NCBI RefSeq assembly: GCF_029504655.1
Contig: NZ_JAQFIL010000001.1
Span: 4,903,001-4,967,000, forward strand
Reading direction: 5' to 3'
Length of the DNA: 64,000 nt
From: Catalinimonas alkaloidigena
GTDB lineage: Bacteria; Bacteroidota; Bacteroidia; Cytophagales; Cyclobacteriaceae
Position numbers and translations under genes: made by a program. The notes under the pieces were generated by a model, which worked only from the letters and a program-made list of their open reading frames with translations, made no database searches and was not told the DNA's origin. Positions 54,264 to 63,928 of this stretch are shown in pieces. Position 1 is the stretch's first letter. Every line of letters starts with the position of its first letter.

Positions 54264-55598
54264 TTATACACTAGGATCCCAGCCGGATTCATACTCTCTA
54301 CCCCACAAAGCCATTGCCTCCTCATCACCAATTATTTTTCCATTTTTCGGATCACAGTTAAGTACACGCCTGGTACGATAGGCTATGTTACCCAAATGGC
54401 AGATATGTACGCTCTTATTGGCATCTTCAATATGCGATACCGGCTGTTTACCACTTAGAACACACTCTCTGAAATTGTTCAGGTGTCCCTGGTCCAGGTC
54501 AAAGCCCGGACCGGTGGTATCCAAAGCATTTGTTTGTTTTTGACTTGCTCTTTTGATCTCTTGATTACGGTTGTCGTATACCACATATCCATTGCCGTCA
54601 ATGACCAGGGTACCTTTCTCCCCATGAAAAGATGCCCCTGCGGACATCCCTTCCAGATTATGCCTGTTGCAGCTTCTACCCTCCCAGGATATGCTTTTTT
54701 GGTCCTCAAAATCGTAGTATGCGAGCTGTGTGTCCGGAGTTTGCCAGTCATCCTGAAATGCGTACCTTCCTCCACCTGAACTTACCCTGATCGGATAATC
54801 AACACCTAGCCCCCAGCGACACAAGTCTATAAAATGCGTTCCATTGTTGAGCAGTTCACCGGTCCCCCAATGCCACAGCCAGTGCCAGTTATAATGAATC
54901 AGATTGTCCTGATAGGGTTTACGAGGAGCTGGCCCCTGCCACAACTCATAGTCCAAACCGGCAGGCACCGCTGCTTGCTTGCCATATCCCATAGACCCTC
55001 TGGAATTAGCGTACCAGGCACGTGCAAAGTATGCACGCCCAATGATTCCGTCTTTCAGTTGCTGAATCCCTTCCACTACAAAAGGCCAGGATCTTCGTTG
55101 ATTACCCATTTGCACTACCCGATTGGATTTACGTGCGATATCCACCAGCATTTCACCTTCCTGGGGATTATGGCTACAGGGTTTTTCTACATACACATGT
55201 TTGCCTGCCTTCAAGGCCATGATAGCTGCCGGAGCATGCCAGTGATCGGGCGCAGCGATAGCAATAGCATCCACACCTGTATCTTCCAGTACTTTACGAA
55301 TATCTTTCTCCGCCTTTGGTGTTTTCTTTTGTCCGCCATCTTTGGTGGCCTGTATACCTTTTTCAATAGCCTGCTCATCTACATCACAGATATAGCCTAC
55401 CTCTGTGCCCTTTAGTTTGGCAAAACCTCTTGCTAACGCACTTCCACGGCTGTTGGTACCCATCACTGCCACTACTACTTTTTCGTTGGCAGATCCATTG
55501 TATTGAATAAATGGAGAGGATGCGCTAGTCAGGCTGATTCCCAGTCCTCCCACAGCTGCTTTTTTAATAAAGTCTCTTCGTTCGTTATGCTCTTCCAT
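54264..55598 (-). CDS. Tat-exported Gfo/Idh/MocA oxidoreductase
   Basis: A 444-residue exported oxidoreductase with the Tat-like signal ERRDFIKKAAVGGLGISLTS. The Rossmann part begins VAVMGTNSRGSALARGF, and GKHVYVEKPCSHNP is a perfect EKP motif. The second domain has LLNNGTHFIDLCRWGLGV with the active-site His region, plus a long middle with WHWLWHWGTGE. Homologues are common in Bacteroidota and Planctomycetes polysaccharide loci. A perfect 18-bp operator palindrome lies 126 nt upstream, between it and the LacI gene, so it is very likely a repressor target. Confidence 0.9.
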   Translation of the reverse strand: MEEHNERRDFIKKAAVGGLGISLTSASSPFIQYNGSANEKVVVAVMGTNSRGSALARGFAKLKGTEVGYICDVDEQAIEKGIQATKDGGQKKTPKAEKDIRKVLEDTGVDAIAIAAPDHWHAPAAIMALKAGKHVYVEKPCSHNPQEGEMLVDIARKSNRVVQMGNQRRSWPFVVEGIQQLKDGIIGRAYFARAWYANSRGSMGYGKQAAVPAGLDYELWQGPAPRKPYQDNLIHYNWHWLWHWGTGELLNNGTHFIDLCRWGLGVDYPIRVSSGGGRYAFQDDWQTPDTQLAYYDFEDQKSISWEGRSCNRHNLEGMSAGASFHGEKGTLVIDGNGYVVYDNRNQEIKRASQKQTNALDTTGPGFDLDQGHLNNFRECVLSGKQPVSHIEDANKSVHICHLGNIAYRTRRVLNCDPKNGKIIGDEEAMALWGREYESGWDPSV

Positions 55599-55724
55599 AG
55601 GTTTAGTAATAATTTATGTATTAGTAACTTTAATCAGAAGTTGAGATACACAAGCTCTATTGATCATCTGTGTGCTGTCAAAAGGAGGAAAGTATTCTTA
55701 ATGAGTTCAACTGAATTTATGATT

Positions 55725-55742
55725 TACGGGTACGTACCCGTA
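55725..55742. promoter_or_regulatory. LacI-type operator site 6, perfect palindrome
   Basis: TACGGGTACGTACCCGTA is a perfect 18-bp palindrome and the most symmetric of the six. It is in the 297-base gap between the LacI gene and the exported Gfo/Idh gene, 126 nt before the latter's start. Confidence 0.85.
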
Positions 55743-55895
55743 AAGTAGTTATTTTTTTTAGCAAACAAAATCTTTATTGTATTTTTCGTCAAATTCTACG
55801 GTACAAGGCAAATGGGAACACAGCATTATTTCTTCAACAGTTACTGTAGGAAACTGCTTGGTTTCTCTGTGAATAGCGGGATGATCAAACTGAAG

Positions 55896-56966
55896 TTAAT
55901 TACTATAATAAGCGTAATTTTCTCGGGTGATAATGTCAATGGGCATATAATGAACTTTATCCACCTTACCGGATAGAACCACCTGTTTGTACAAAGCCAT
56001 TACTCCTTTGAACCCCTGTTCTTCTGGTTTTTGACAGATCAGAAAATCAACGGTTTTACTTTTCAGGCATTCAATGTTGTCTTTCAGATAATCATAACCT
56101 ACTAACAGAAGATCATTTTTATTTACGGATTCTAGAAAACGGGCAACCGAGGAAACGCGAGAATTTGTGGTAAATACCGCCTTGATATCCGGATGCTCTT
56201 TAAAGACTGTCTTCAGCGAATCGCGAATGGCAGTATAGTTTGTCTGTAGTATGTCAACTTTTATTATGGGGTTAGAGAGAAGATTATCTTTAAAGTAATT
56301 CCTAAAGCCTTCTTCTTTTCTCAACAGATGGTGATGGTTATCAATTTCTTTGGAAATATTGACTACCAGCAGTTTGGCCATTTCACTCAGGCCATAATTC
56401 ATCAGATGAGCTGCCAGATAACCACTTTGTTTCAGATCCGGCCCGATGTAGCAAAGACTTTCCTGTTCGGGTATATCAGAGTCAATAAAAACATAGGGTA
56501 TATTACGAGCCTTGCATTTATTTAGAAACTCTACAGTCTCCTCTATAAATGAAGGAGCCAGGAGAATACCATCCGTTGAAGCATCTAATATTTGATTGGC
56601 TTTCTTTATAAATGAGGCTTTGCTATTGAGCTCAAACAAATACCTGCTCACACGAATGCCGTACTTACTGATTTCAGACGCTGCTCTTTCAATACCATCC
56701 AGCGGTGCCTGCCAGTAGTTTGTCTCCTTAGAGACTTTAGGGATTAATATAGCCAAGTCATAAACTTTTCGAGATGCCAATCGGCTGGCCAACAGATTGG
56801 GCTGGTAATCAATTTCGTCAATGATTTTTTGAATTTTCTTTCGGGTACTATCCGAAACGCCCGTTCTATTATGTATTACTCTATCCACAGTAGCTAGCGA
56901 AACTTTGGCCCGTCTGGCTATTTCCTTGACTCCACTTCTGTGATGACCACCATTATTTTTGCTCAT
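55896..56966 (-). CDS. LacI-family transcriptional regulator
   Basis: A 356-residue repressor. The N-terminal helix-turn-helix covers about residues 13-40 (VKEIARRAKVSLATVDRVIHNRTGVS). The hinge helix near 57-63 reads LLASRLASRK and would enter the minor groove at the central CG of the operators. The rest is a periplasmic-binding-protein-like sensor domain starting YDLAILIPKVSKETNYW, close to type I sugar-binding folds. It stands directly upstream of the exported Gfo/Idh genes and is the only LacI-type gene in the window, so it is the natural owner of the palindromes. The inducer is unknown. Confidence 0.93.
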   Translation of the reverse strand: MSKNNGGHHRSGVKEIARRAKVSLATVDRVIHNRTGVSDSTRKKIQKIIDEIDYQPNLLASRLASRKVYDLAILIPKVSKETNYWQAPLDGIERAASEISKYGIRVSRYLFELNSKASFIKKANQILDASTDGILLAPSFIEETVEFLNKCKARNIPYVFIDSDIPEQESLCYIGPDLKQSGYLAAHLMNYGLSEMAKLLVVNISKEIDNHHHLLRKEEGFRNYFKDNLLSNPIIKVDILQTNYTAIRDSLKTVFKEHPDIKAVFTTNSRVSSVARFLESVNKNDLLLVGYDYLKDNIECLKSKTVDFLICQKPEEQGFKGVMALYKQVVLSGKVDKVHYMPIDIITRENYAYYSN

Positions 56967-57795
56967 AAAAGGGTAAATTTTACAAAAAGAAATTTGACAA
57001 CTTTCTGCTGCTGATATGTTGAGGAGGTTTCAGAAATATAACAAATTAATATAATTTACTGCTAAAAATCTTGCGCATTGTAAAATGGGTTAAATTGTAA
57101 TGCGTTGCTCATTAGCCTGTCAGTTGTAAACATGAACTATCGAGAGTGAGCAGACTTTTTCACCTCCTTCATTCAATCGTAATTTCTTTAATATACTCAG
57201 ATTTTTTTATCCCAGGATATCTGCTTTACCTCGTCAATTCCTTAAGCGATCAAAAGTTCAATGCTCAACTTTCTGTTTTCCTGCTTTAATTAACCTTACA
57301 GTCGCCGCCTGCTCTCTCCTTACCGAAGCCTTATGCCGGCGATGACTAGGGGGGTGAAGCGCATATTCAGAGAAATTGAGTGAAGCATTTGAGAAAGAAA
57401 AGCCAATATATACATTCCCAAATAGCTTGAAATTCAAGTTGCACTCATCCTGGCTATATGCCTCAGGGTGCAGGTACTGCAAAGAGTATGTTTGTATGAA
57501 AGTAATAGCTGGAAGATTAGCCCCAGGATATATATCATGCGCTGACTCATCAGCGAATGAAGGATAGAACTGATCGCTGCACCATTAAAGTGCTAAGTAT
57601 ATCGCTTGCCTGAAATTTAGTATTAGAAAAGCATAAAAAAATAACAGATAAGATTGCCATCTAGATTTACTTTTGAAAATAAAGCTGGTGTTAAACCATA
57701 ATCGGTAATTTGGCCAGTCATACTTTAAATTATCGAGATGACATTCTTAGATAATACGCATCATCTCAATTACTTCCTAACCAATCAAAAGTTCC
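56967..57795. other. Long divergent intergenic region
   Basis: 829 bases between the LacI gene (minus) and the propeller gene (plus), so promoters of both lie here. Two opposing short frames overlap at 57258-57482 (minus, 74 codons) and 57376-57567 (plus, 63 codons). Neither has a recognisable domain or signal, so I do not call them genes. No LacI-type palindrome was found in it, which suggests the plus-strand operon is controlled otherwise. Confidence 0.5.
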
Positions 57796-59277
57796 ATGAA
57801 AAATATTGTCACAGGAGTCATAGCTAACAAGAGGCTATATGTTTTAATATTCACATGCTTAAGCTGCTTTACTACTATCAAAGCGCAGGATGAAATTACA
57901 ATACTCCAAAACCAGCGGGAATTATTTGTTGATGACTTTTTGATAGAAGAGACACAGAAATTAGATTTTCGTTTGGCTACGCCGGTTTCCGGGGGAAAAG
58001 TTATGGAATTTCATGAGCCCTGGGAGGGGCATTTCTGTGCCTATGTTACCATCATTCCTGATGGCCGATTATTTCATATGTATTACAGGGGGCTACAGGA
58101 CCAACAGGAAGTTACCTGCTATGCCGTTAGCGCTGATGGCATTCACTGGAGCAAGCCTCAATTAGGACTTTACGAAGTAAATGGAACGTTGGAAAACAAT
58201 GTGATTCTGCCTGATAATCCTCAGAAAAGTACCCATAATCTGAGTATCATGTACGATAATCGTGAGGGAGTGCCTCAGGAAGAAAAATTTAAAGCCATGG
58301 GCGGACATATCAGAAGCGGTGGTTTATATCGCTATATCTCCGCCGATGGTATACACTGGAACAGATATCAGGATACAACGGGTCTGTTTGGTGAATTACC
58401 ACTAGATTCTCATAATATCCTTAGCTGGATACCTTCAGAAAATCAATTTGCAGTGTATATGCGAGACTGGATAGCCTCGGAGCCGGGCAATGTTTTCTCT
58501 GGTATTCGCACGATCTCCCGTGCCACCTCCAAAGATTTTAAAAACTGGACTGAGCCGGTGAGAATGGATTTCGGAGATACTCCTCCCGAACATCTATATA
58601 CCAATGCTACTCATCCTTACTTCAGAGCTCCTCAAATACTGATCGCTATGCCCTTCCGGTTTACACCAGATAAGCAAGTACTCTCTGAAGATGAGCTCAT
58701 CAGTTTTGACGTGGATCCTACCCAGAGAAAAGGAGTATCTGATGCAGTGCTCATGACATCCAGAGGTGGAAATAAATATGACCGTAAGTACCTCACTTCT
58801 TTTGTCCGTCCTGGCAAGGATCAACGTAACTGGGCCGCACGCAGTAATATGCCTGCTATGGGAGTTATACCTACCGGAGAAAGAGAAATGTCATTTTTTG
58901 TTATCAGGGCCTATGGAACTCCCGATGTCTATCTGGAAAGAATGGTGTTGAGAAAAGATGGTTTTGCTTCTTTACATGCCGACTTTGAGGAAGGAAGTGC
59001 TATCAGTAAACCACTAATCTTAAAAGGAGACATACTTAAAGCGAATTATTCCACCTCCACCAAAGGCTATGTAAAAGTGGTAATTCTTGACGAAAAGGGT
59101 AATGAAGTTCCCGGTTATGGTGAAGCTGATGCCATTCCTGCCATTGGAGATCAGATAGACGGTACCCTCAGTTGGCAGAGCGGAAAAACGCTGCAAGCGC
59201 TCGGTGGCAAAAAAGTACGCATCAAGTTTATCATCAAGGACGCGGATTTATATTCATTTGGCGTTTTTGACAAATAA
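57796..59277 (+). CDS. Secreted beta-propeller protein, possible glycoside hydrolase
   Basis: A 493-residue exported protein (signal ending IKAQ). The segments LFVDDFLIEETQKLDFRLATP, LFHMYYRGLQDQQEVTCYAVSADGIHWSKPQLGLYE and RYISADGIHWNRYQD are blade motifs of five-bladed propellers such as GH32/43-like or sialidase-like families. Specific catalytic residues cannot be identified, so the activity is open. It starts the plus-strand operon and is followed after 26 nt by the fused symporter gene, so the protein probably releases or prepares the sugar which the symporter takes up. Confidence 0.75.
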   Translation: MKNIVTGVIANKRLYVLIFTCLSCFTTIKAQDEITILQNQRELFVDDFLIEETQKLDFRLATPVSGGKVMEFHEPWEGHFCAYVTIIPDGRLFHMYYRGLQDQQEVTCYAVSADGIHWSKPQLGLYEVNGTLENNVILPDNPQKSTHNLSIMYDNREGVPQEEKFKAMGGHIRSGGLYRYISADGIHWNRYQDTTGLFGELPLDSHNILSWIPSENQFAVYMRDWIASEPGNVFSGIRTISRATSKDFKNWTEPVRMDFGDTPPEHLYTNATHPYFRAPQILIAMPFRFTPDKQVLSEDELISFDVDPTQRKGVSDAVLMTSRGGNKYDRKYLTSFVRPGKDQRNWAARSNMPAMGVIPTGEREMSFFVIRAYGTPDVYLERMVLRKDGFASLHADFEEGSAISKPLILKGDILKANYSTSTKGYVKVVILDEKGNEVPGYGEADAIPAIGDQIDGTLSWQSGKTLQALGGKKVRIKFIIKDADLYSFGVFDK

Positions 59278-59303
59278 AACCCTAGCAAACCCGCTATAAA
59301 TTG

Positions 59304-61799
59304 ATGAAAAGCTCGCTATATCACTACTTTATTCTTCTAATAAGTTTAACATCTATACTTGGCTGTCAGCCAGCTACAGAAAACAAAAGCATATTATCTG
59401 AGGCAGAAAGAGCCCGGGCAGTTGAACAGCTCAGAAATAATTTGGCTAATCTGTCTCAATGGGAAAAAGTGCATGCCGCGGAATATCTCTTATGGTTAGG
59501 TTACCCCAAGGGAGTACAAAAAACTTTTGAGAAAGAGCGAAGCGCGTTTGAACATCAGCCCCCTTATCGCATTGGAATTTGGCGCGTTTTGGCGCAGGCG
59601 GCGCAAAACCCTGAGGACAGAAAGTTTTGGTCAAACAAAATACAAGAGGTATTCACTAACCTTCAGGCAGAGGACCGTACCCACGCGGCTGAGACATTAG
59701 CGAAACTTCGTACCTCCCCTGCCTCAAAGTTTGCACTGCGAGACGCTTTGAATAGTGATAATATCAGCTTATCAACATATAGCCGATGGGCTGACTTGTA
59801 TGCATCCACTGATTCAATACAATCAAAGAAAAATGTGTTCATACAAGGTATTCAAAACCAGGATTCGCAGGTCAGAAACATCACTGCTTATGCCATAAGC
59901 CGAATGGCTATGTTATCAGATGAGGAATGGAAATACTTATCAGAAACAGCCTTGTCTGAACCCGAAGACAGTCCCGCTAAAGTTAACTTACTGTGCGCAA
60001 CATTGATGACTGCGCCTCAGGATTCTACTGAATCAGAATCATACCTGCTGACCAAAAAACAGGTCCTTCAGCCAAAAGGAAGCCATACGGCAGCCGAGCT
60101 CAGCACTGTAGTAAACATGCTGGCCAAAGTGGGTACAGCAGATGAACTGCCCATGCTGTCAGAGATACTGGATATGAAAAGTGAAAGTAGTGCCGATTTA
60201 CGTTCCGCCGCTGCTTATGCCATTCTTAGCATTGATGCTCGTCAGGATTATAGCCTGGCTGCACTGGACTGGACTGTGATCGCCCTATATCTGTTAGGGA
60301 TGCTGGCTATCGGTTTTGTTTTCTCTATGAAAAACAAAAGTGAAAAAGATTTTTTGTTAGGTGGGGGGAATATGAACCCGGTAGCTGTAGGCTTATCACT
60401 TTTTGCTACCTTGCTAAGTTCTTTAAGCTATCTATCCTATCCCGGAGAAGCAATCAAATATGGCCCTGTCATTTTTACGGGTCTGGTTACCTTTCCACTG
60501 ATTTATTACCTGGTAGGCTGGTTTATGATCCCGAAATTCATGAACCTGAATGTGACCAGTGCTTACGAAATATTAGAAATCCGATTAGGCGTCAATGTAC
60601 GTTTACTGGCGACCTTTTTCTTCCTTTCCCTAAGGTTTCTATGGATGGCTACTATCATTTATGTGACAGTAAACACAGCTATCCTCACCTTGTTTGACCT
60701 GGACCCGGGCTATACGCTACTTGTCAGTGCTTTGCTCATGATCATTACCATCATTTACACTTCCATGGGTGGGCTAAAGGCGGTGGTAGCTACAGACGTG
60801 ATTCAGTCTATCGTACTGTTAGGAGGAGCTATCATCGCGATTATTGCGGTAAGTATTCACTTTGGCTCCTTTACTTCCTGGATACCTACGCAGTGGTTAC
60901 CGCAGTGGGGAGCATTCAAATGGGGAATAGATGCGCAGGAAAGACTTACCTTCGGCAATGCCCTGATTATGGTGTTTATCTGGCAGGTCTGCTCTGCCGG
61001 CTCTGACCAGATGGCGATCCAACGCTACCTGGCTACCAAAGACATTCGTTCAGCCCGCAAAACATTTGGCATTTCATTGCTTACCAATATGGCTGCCCAG
61101 CTCTTACTGGGTATGGTAGGCATCGCTATGATCGCCTTTTTTATGAAAAACCCTCATTATCTGCCCAATGGAAATGATATCAACACGCAGGCCGATTTGC
61201 TTTTTCCACGCTTCATATTGGTAGGACTGCCGGTTGGACTTTCAGGACTGATTACAGCAGGAATATTCGCTGCCGCCATGTCCAGCCTATCATCAGGACT
61301 CAACTCCTCTTCATCCGTAATTTCGGAAGATCTCATCAAACGCTTCAGCAGGAATCCGAATACCATTGAAAAAGCATTGAAAAGGGTAAAATATATTTCT
61401 CTGGGAGTGGGTATATTCACTTTGCTGCTAAGCATACTGGTAAGTAAAGTGGAAGGCAACCTTTATGACATCATCGTAAAGGTAGTTAACCTGTTCGTAA
61501 CTCCGCTATTTGTATTGTTCTTCATGGCTCTCTTTATTCCATTCGCTACCTCAAGAGGAACACTGGCCGGAGGGATATTAAGCCTGGCAGCGGCGATTGC
61601 CGTAGCATTTTATGGTTTTTTGGGTATTGAAGTACTGTTTATTACACCAACCGCATTAATAGTAGGTATCCTGGGTGGTGTATTTTTTAGTTATATGGAT
61701 TTTAAAATACTAGGAAATCAAGACACAATGCGAAATCGGCAAAAAGCAAGAAAGCAAGCTCAGCTTCAGGAAATAGAAGAGCATTCTGACATCATCTAG
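59304..61799 (+). CDS. Lipoprotein HEAT-like domain fused to sodium:solute symporter
   Basis: An 831-residue fusion. The start at ATG 59304 (a TTG lies just before) gives a lipoprotein signal ending SILGC (Cys about residue 21). Residues about 30-315 form an alpha-helical HEAT-like region (repeated LxxAEYLLWLG, DSQVRNITAYAISRMA, SADLRSAAAYAILSID). From about 320 an SSS symporter begins (LDWTVIALYLLGMLAIGF; SEKDFLLGGGNM) and ends with a short cytoplasmic tail rich in Lys and Gln. The known SSS topology has the N-terminus outside, so the helical domain would lie in the periplasm and could hold a partner enzyme or binding protein. Confidence 0.88.
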   Translation: MKSSLYHYFILLISLTSILGCQPATENKSILSEAERARAVEQLRNNLANLSQWEKVHAAEYLLWLGYPKGVQKTFEKERSAFEHQPPYRIGIWRVLAQAAQNPEDRKFWSNKIQEVFTNLQAEDRTHAAETLAKLRTSPASKFALRDALNSDNISLSTYSRWADLYASTDSIQSKKNVFIQGIQNQDSQVRNITAYAISRMAMLSDEEWKYLSETALSEPEDSPAKVNLLCATLMTAPQDSTESESYLLTKKQVLQPKGSHTAAELSTVVNMLAKVGTADELPMLSEILDMKSESSADLRSAAAYAILSIDARQDYSLAALDWTVIALYLLGMLAIGFVFSMKNKSEKDFLLGGGNMNPVAVGLSLFATLLSSLSYLSYPGEAIKYGPVIFTGLVTFPLIYYLVGWFMIPKFMNLNVTSAYEILEIRLGVNVRLLATFFFLSLRFLWMATIIYVTVNTAILTLFDLDPGYTLLVSALLMIITIIYTSMGGLKAVVATDVIQSIVLLGGAIIAIIAVSIHFGSFTSWIPTQWLPQWGAFKWGIDAQERLTFGNALIMVFIWQVCSAGSDQMAIQRYLATKDIRSARKTFGISLLTNMAAQLLLGMVGIAMIAFFMKNPHYLPNGNDINTQADLLFPRFILVGLPVGLSGLITAGIFAAAMSSLSSGLNSSSSVISEDLIKRFSRNPNTIEKALKRVKYISLGVGIFTLLLSILVSKVEGNLYDIIVKVVNLFVTPLFVLFFMALFIPFATSRGTLAGGILSLAAAIAVAFYGFLGIEVLFITPTALIVGILGGVFFSYMDFKILGNQDTMRNRQKARKQAQLQEIEEHSDII

Positions 61800-61870
61800 G
61801 ATATCATCGTAAGAAGATACGGCTGTTTCCAGCTTTAATAGCTAAGATCAAGATATTCATTTACCACTTT

Positions 61871-62650
61871 ATGAAAGATTTCTTCGGATTAAAGAATAAA
61901 GACATCTGGGTATTTGGAGGAGCCGGTTATCTGGGTCAGTCCATTGTAAGCTTTCTACATGATATGGAAGCTAAGGTCTTATGTATTGATCTTGAAGATC
62001 GAGCTTTGAATTTTGTACAACAAGCATCATTGGAGGGCAAAGTAAGTACTGCCAGTCTGGATGTACGTAACATCAGCGCATGCAAAGACTTTATTGACAA
62101 ACAACTTGAGCAGAGGGGAACACCTTTTGGCCTGGTCAATCTCACTTTCACTTCCACTTCTAAAAAATTGGAAGAACTCACTGAAAAGGACGTTGATGAT
62201 TCAAATCACGGTGGCTTGACTGCTACCTTATTGATTGCCAGACAAGTGGGTAGCGCTATGGCCATAGAAAAAAGAGGAAGTATCGTCCTCTTTTCCAGTA
62301 TGTATGGCATTGTTTCTCCTAAGCCTGACATTTATGAAGCCCCCATGGTAAAAAACCCCATAGAGTATGGAATAGGAAAAGCAGGGGTTATTCAAATGAC
62401 GCGCTACCTGGCAGTACACTGGGGCAACATGAACGTTAGGTGCAACTGCATTTCACCGGGCCCCTTTCCCAATCCTACAGTACAAAAAAACAACCCTTTA
62501 TTTACCGCAAAGCTGGCGCAACAATCCCCTTTAGGCCGCATAGGACAGGCTCACGAAATGTCCGGGTCCGTGGCGTATTTACTCTCCGATTTATCATCCT
62601 ATGTAAGCGGACATAACCTGATCGTGGATGGAGGGTGGACCTCCTGCTAG
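61871..62650 (+). CDS. Short-chain dehydrogenase/reductase (SDR)
   Basis: A 259-residue cytoplasmic SDR. It has the cofactor motif GGAGYLGQ (residues about 16-23), IDLEDR at the end of beta-2 (Asp suggests NAD preference), the catalytic Ser in VLFSSMYG, YGIGK for Tyr and Lys, and the ending VSGHNLIVDGGWTSC. It likely oxidises or reduces a sugar-derived hydroxyl. It follows the fused symporter by 71 nt in the same direction. The set secreted propeller, symporter, SDR looks like a small uptake and conversion operon. Confidence 0.9.
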   Translation: MKDFFGLKNKDIWVFGGAGYLGQSIVSFLHDMEAKVLCIDLEDRALNFVQQASLEGKVSTASLDVRNISACKDFIDKQLEQRGTPFGLVNLTFTSTSKKLEELTEKDVDDSNHGGLTATLLIARQVGSAMAIEKRGSIVLFSSMYGIVSPKPDIYEAPMVKNPIEYGIGKAGVIQMTRYLAVHWGNMNVRCNCISPGPFPNPTVQKNNPLFTAKLAQQSPLGRIGQAHEMSGSVAYLLSDLSSYVSGHNLIVDGGWTSC

Positions 62651-62665
62651 ATTTGAAATTTGTAA

Positions 62666-63928
62666 TCAGCCTGTTTTAAAATTCAGATTTGGGTTCTTCC
62701 AGTGAATTCGGGCTACGTATACACTACCATCACTACCGTACTTTTCTACTCCCTGAGGTTGCATCCATTCAGCTACCGTGACCCATGTTTCATCGGGGCT
62801 GACATCTGTCACGCCAAAATTACCCAGGCGTGCTCCTCTTTCAGGTACCAGTACCTGCTCTGTGTTACGAATGACACACAATTTTTCAGGATCTACCTGC
62901 GCCATAAATAAGGGGGCTCTATGTCGAAAGACATGATCGTTATTGGCACCTTTGCGGGTATAAAGCAGAAAAAGTCCATCACTATGCGATACCCAGTGCT
63001 GCTGCGTATTGTAATTGCCCAATCCTGAGCCATCATCAAATTTCCACTCCTGAATCGGTTCATAATGCAGGCCATCCTCACTTATGCTTACGTACCCACG
63101 ATTGTCATTGCGGATGGTGAGGTAATACACACCATTGAAGCGTGTGATAGAAGGTTCATGCAAGCCACGGCTCTCATCCTGAATACTGAGTTCATTGCCG
63201 TGTTCCAGATGCCGGAGTTCCTTTCCATCAAAACTACATCGGACTACTGTTACCCTGGAATTTGACTGCTTAGGCTTAAAGTAGATTGGAAGCAGTATAT
63301 TGCCATCTGCCTCATCGTAGCGCTGAACACAACCTGCACCTGCGCTCATAAACTTTTCATCATCGGGCATTATAAGCTTCTTCCAAGCTGACCACTGATT
63401 ATTGTCAGGCTCATAAATAGCATAGGCGGTATGCCTGGGGCGAGGGTTTCTGATCTCCCACTCAGGGGTGTAGACAATGGTGTGCCCCGTACCTAATAGT
63501 GTTTTGGTAGTAGCATGATATCCCGGCCAGAAATCGCTGGCAGCGACCGGATGCTGTACTCCATCAATATTTTCATAGCGAGGGGCCAGGCTTACCAAAT
63601 GTTGGGGGGGCGTCCAGAATTTACCCAGATCATCAGTATGCATCCCAAACATACCTTTAAAGACATCACTACCGCTGAGGTCTAGCGTATTCATGGTCAT
63701 GACCACCCGTGGATTACTTTTTTTCTCTGTAAGTGGAATAATCCCTGCCCTGGGATGTGCCCAGCATTTCTCTCCATCAAACAAGCGGGTGGGGACCTCT
63801 AAAGACAAGCGGTGTTCAGCCCCATCCTGTTCATCAGAAATTAATCTCTTAACTTTCAAAGATGGCAGTACACTTATTGAAATGCCAGTAATTAATGAAG
63901 TTTTTATGAATTCACGACGCTCATTCAT
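62666..63928 (-). CDS. Tat-exported sialidase-fold (BNR) protein
   Basis: A 420-residue exported propeller with a Tat-like signal ERREFIKTSLITGISISVLPS. It has aligned blade motifs typical of the sialidase superfamily, such as HTDDLGKFWTPP, VSISEDGLHYEPIQEW and DVSPDETWVTVAEW. The Arg triad of true sialidases cannot be confirmed by eye, so sialic acid specificity is not claimed; related proteins bind or cleave other sugars. It converges on the SDR gene with a 15-nt gap. Only 72 bases of the window remain upstream, so its promoter region is incomplete. Confidence 0.75.
   Translation of the reverse strand: MNERREFIKTSLITGISISVLPSLKVKRLISDEQDGAEHRLSLEVPTRLFDGEKCWAHPRAGIIPLTEKKSNPRVVMTMNTLDLSGSDVFKGMFGMHTDDLGKFWTPPQHLVSLAPRYENIDGVQHPVAASDFWPGYHATTKTLLGTGHTIVYTPEWEIRNPRPRHTAYAIYEPDNNQWSAWKKLIMPDDEKFMSAGAGCVQRYDEADGNILLPIYFKPKQSNSRVTVVRCSFDGKELRHLEHGNELSIQDESRGLHEPSITRFNGVYYLTIRNDNRGYVSISEDGLHYEPIQEWKFDDGSGLGNYNTQQHWVSHSDGLFLLYTRKGANNDHVFRHRAPLFMAQVDPEKLCVIRNTEQVLVPERGARLGNFGVTDVSPDETWVTVAEWMQPQGVEKYGSDGSVYVARIHWKNPNLNFKTG

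Noticed and set aside
54834..55415. A 193-codon plus-strand open frame
   Set aside because: It is antisense to the well-supported exported Gfo/Idh gene and has no recognisable features.
57258..57567. Two short opposing frames in the divergent region
   Set aside because: They overlap each other on opposite strands, have no signal or domain, and no good start context; neither can be supported as a gene.
63089..63098. ACGTACCC-like half-site
   Set aside because: It is inside the coding region of the sialidase-fold gene and the left half-site is missing.
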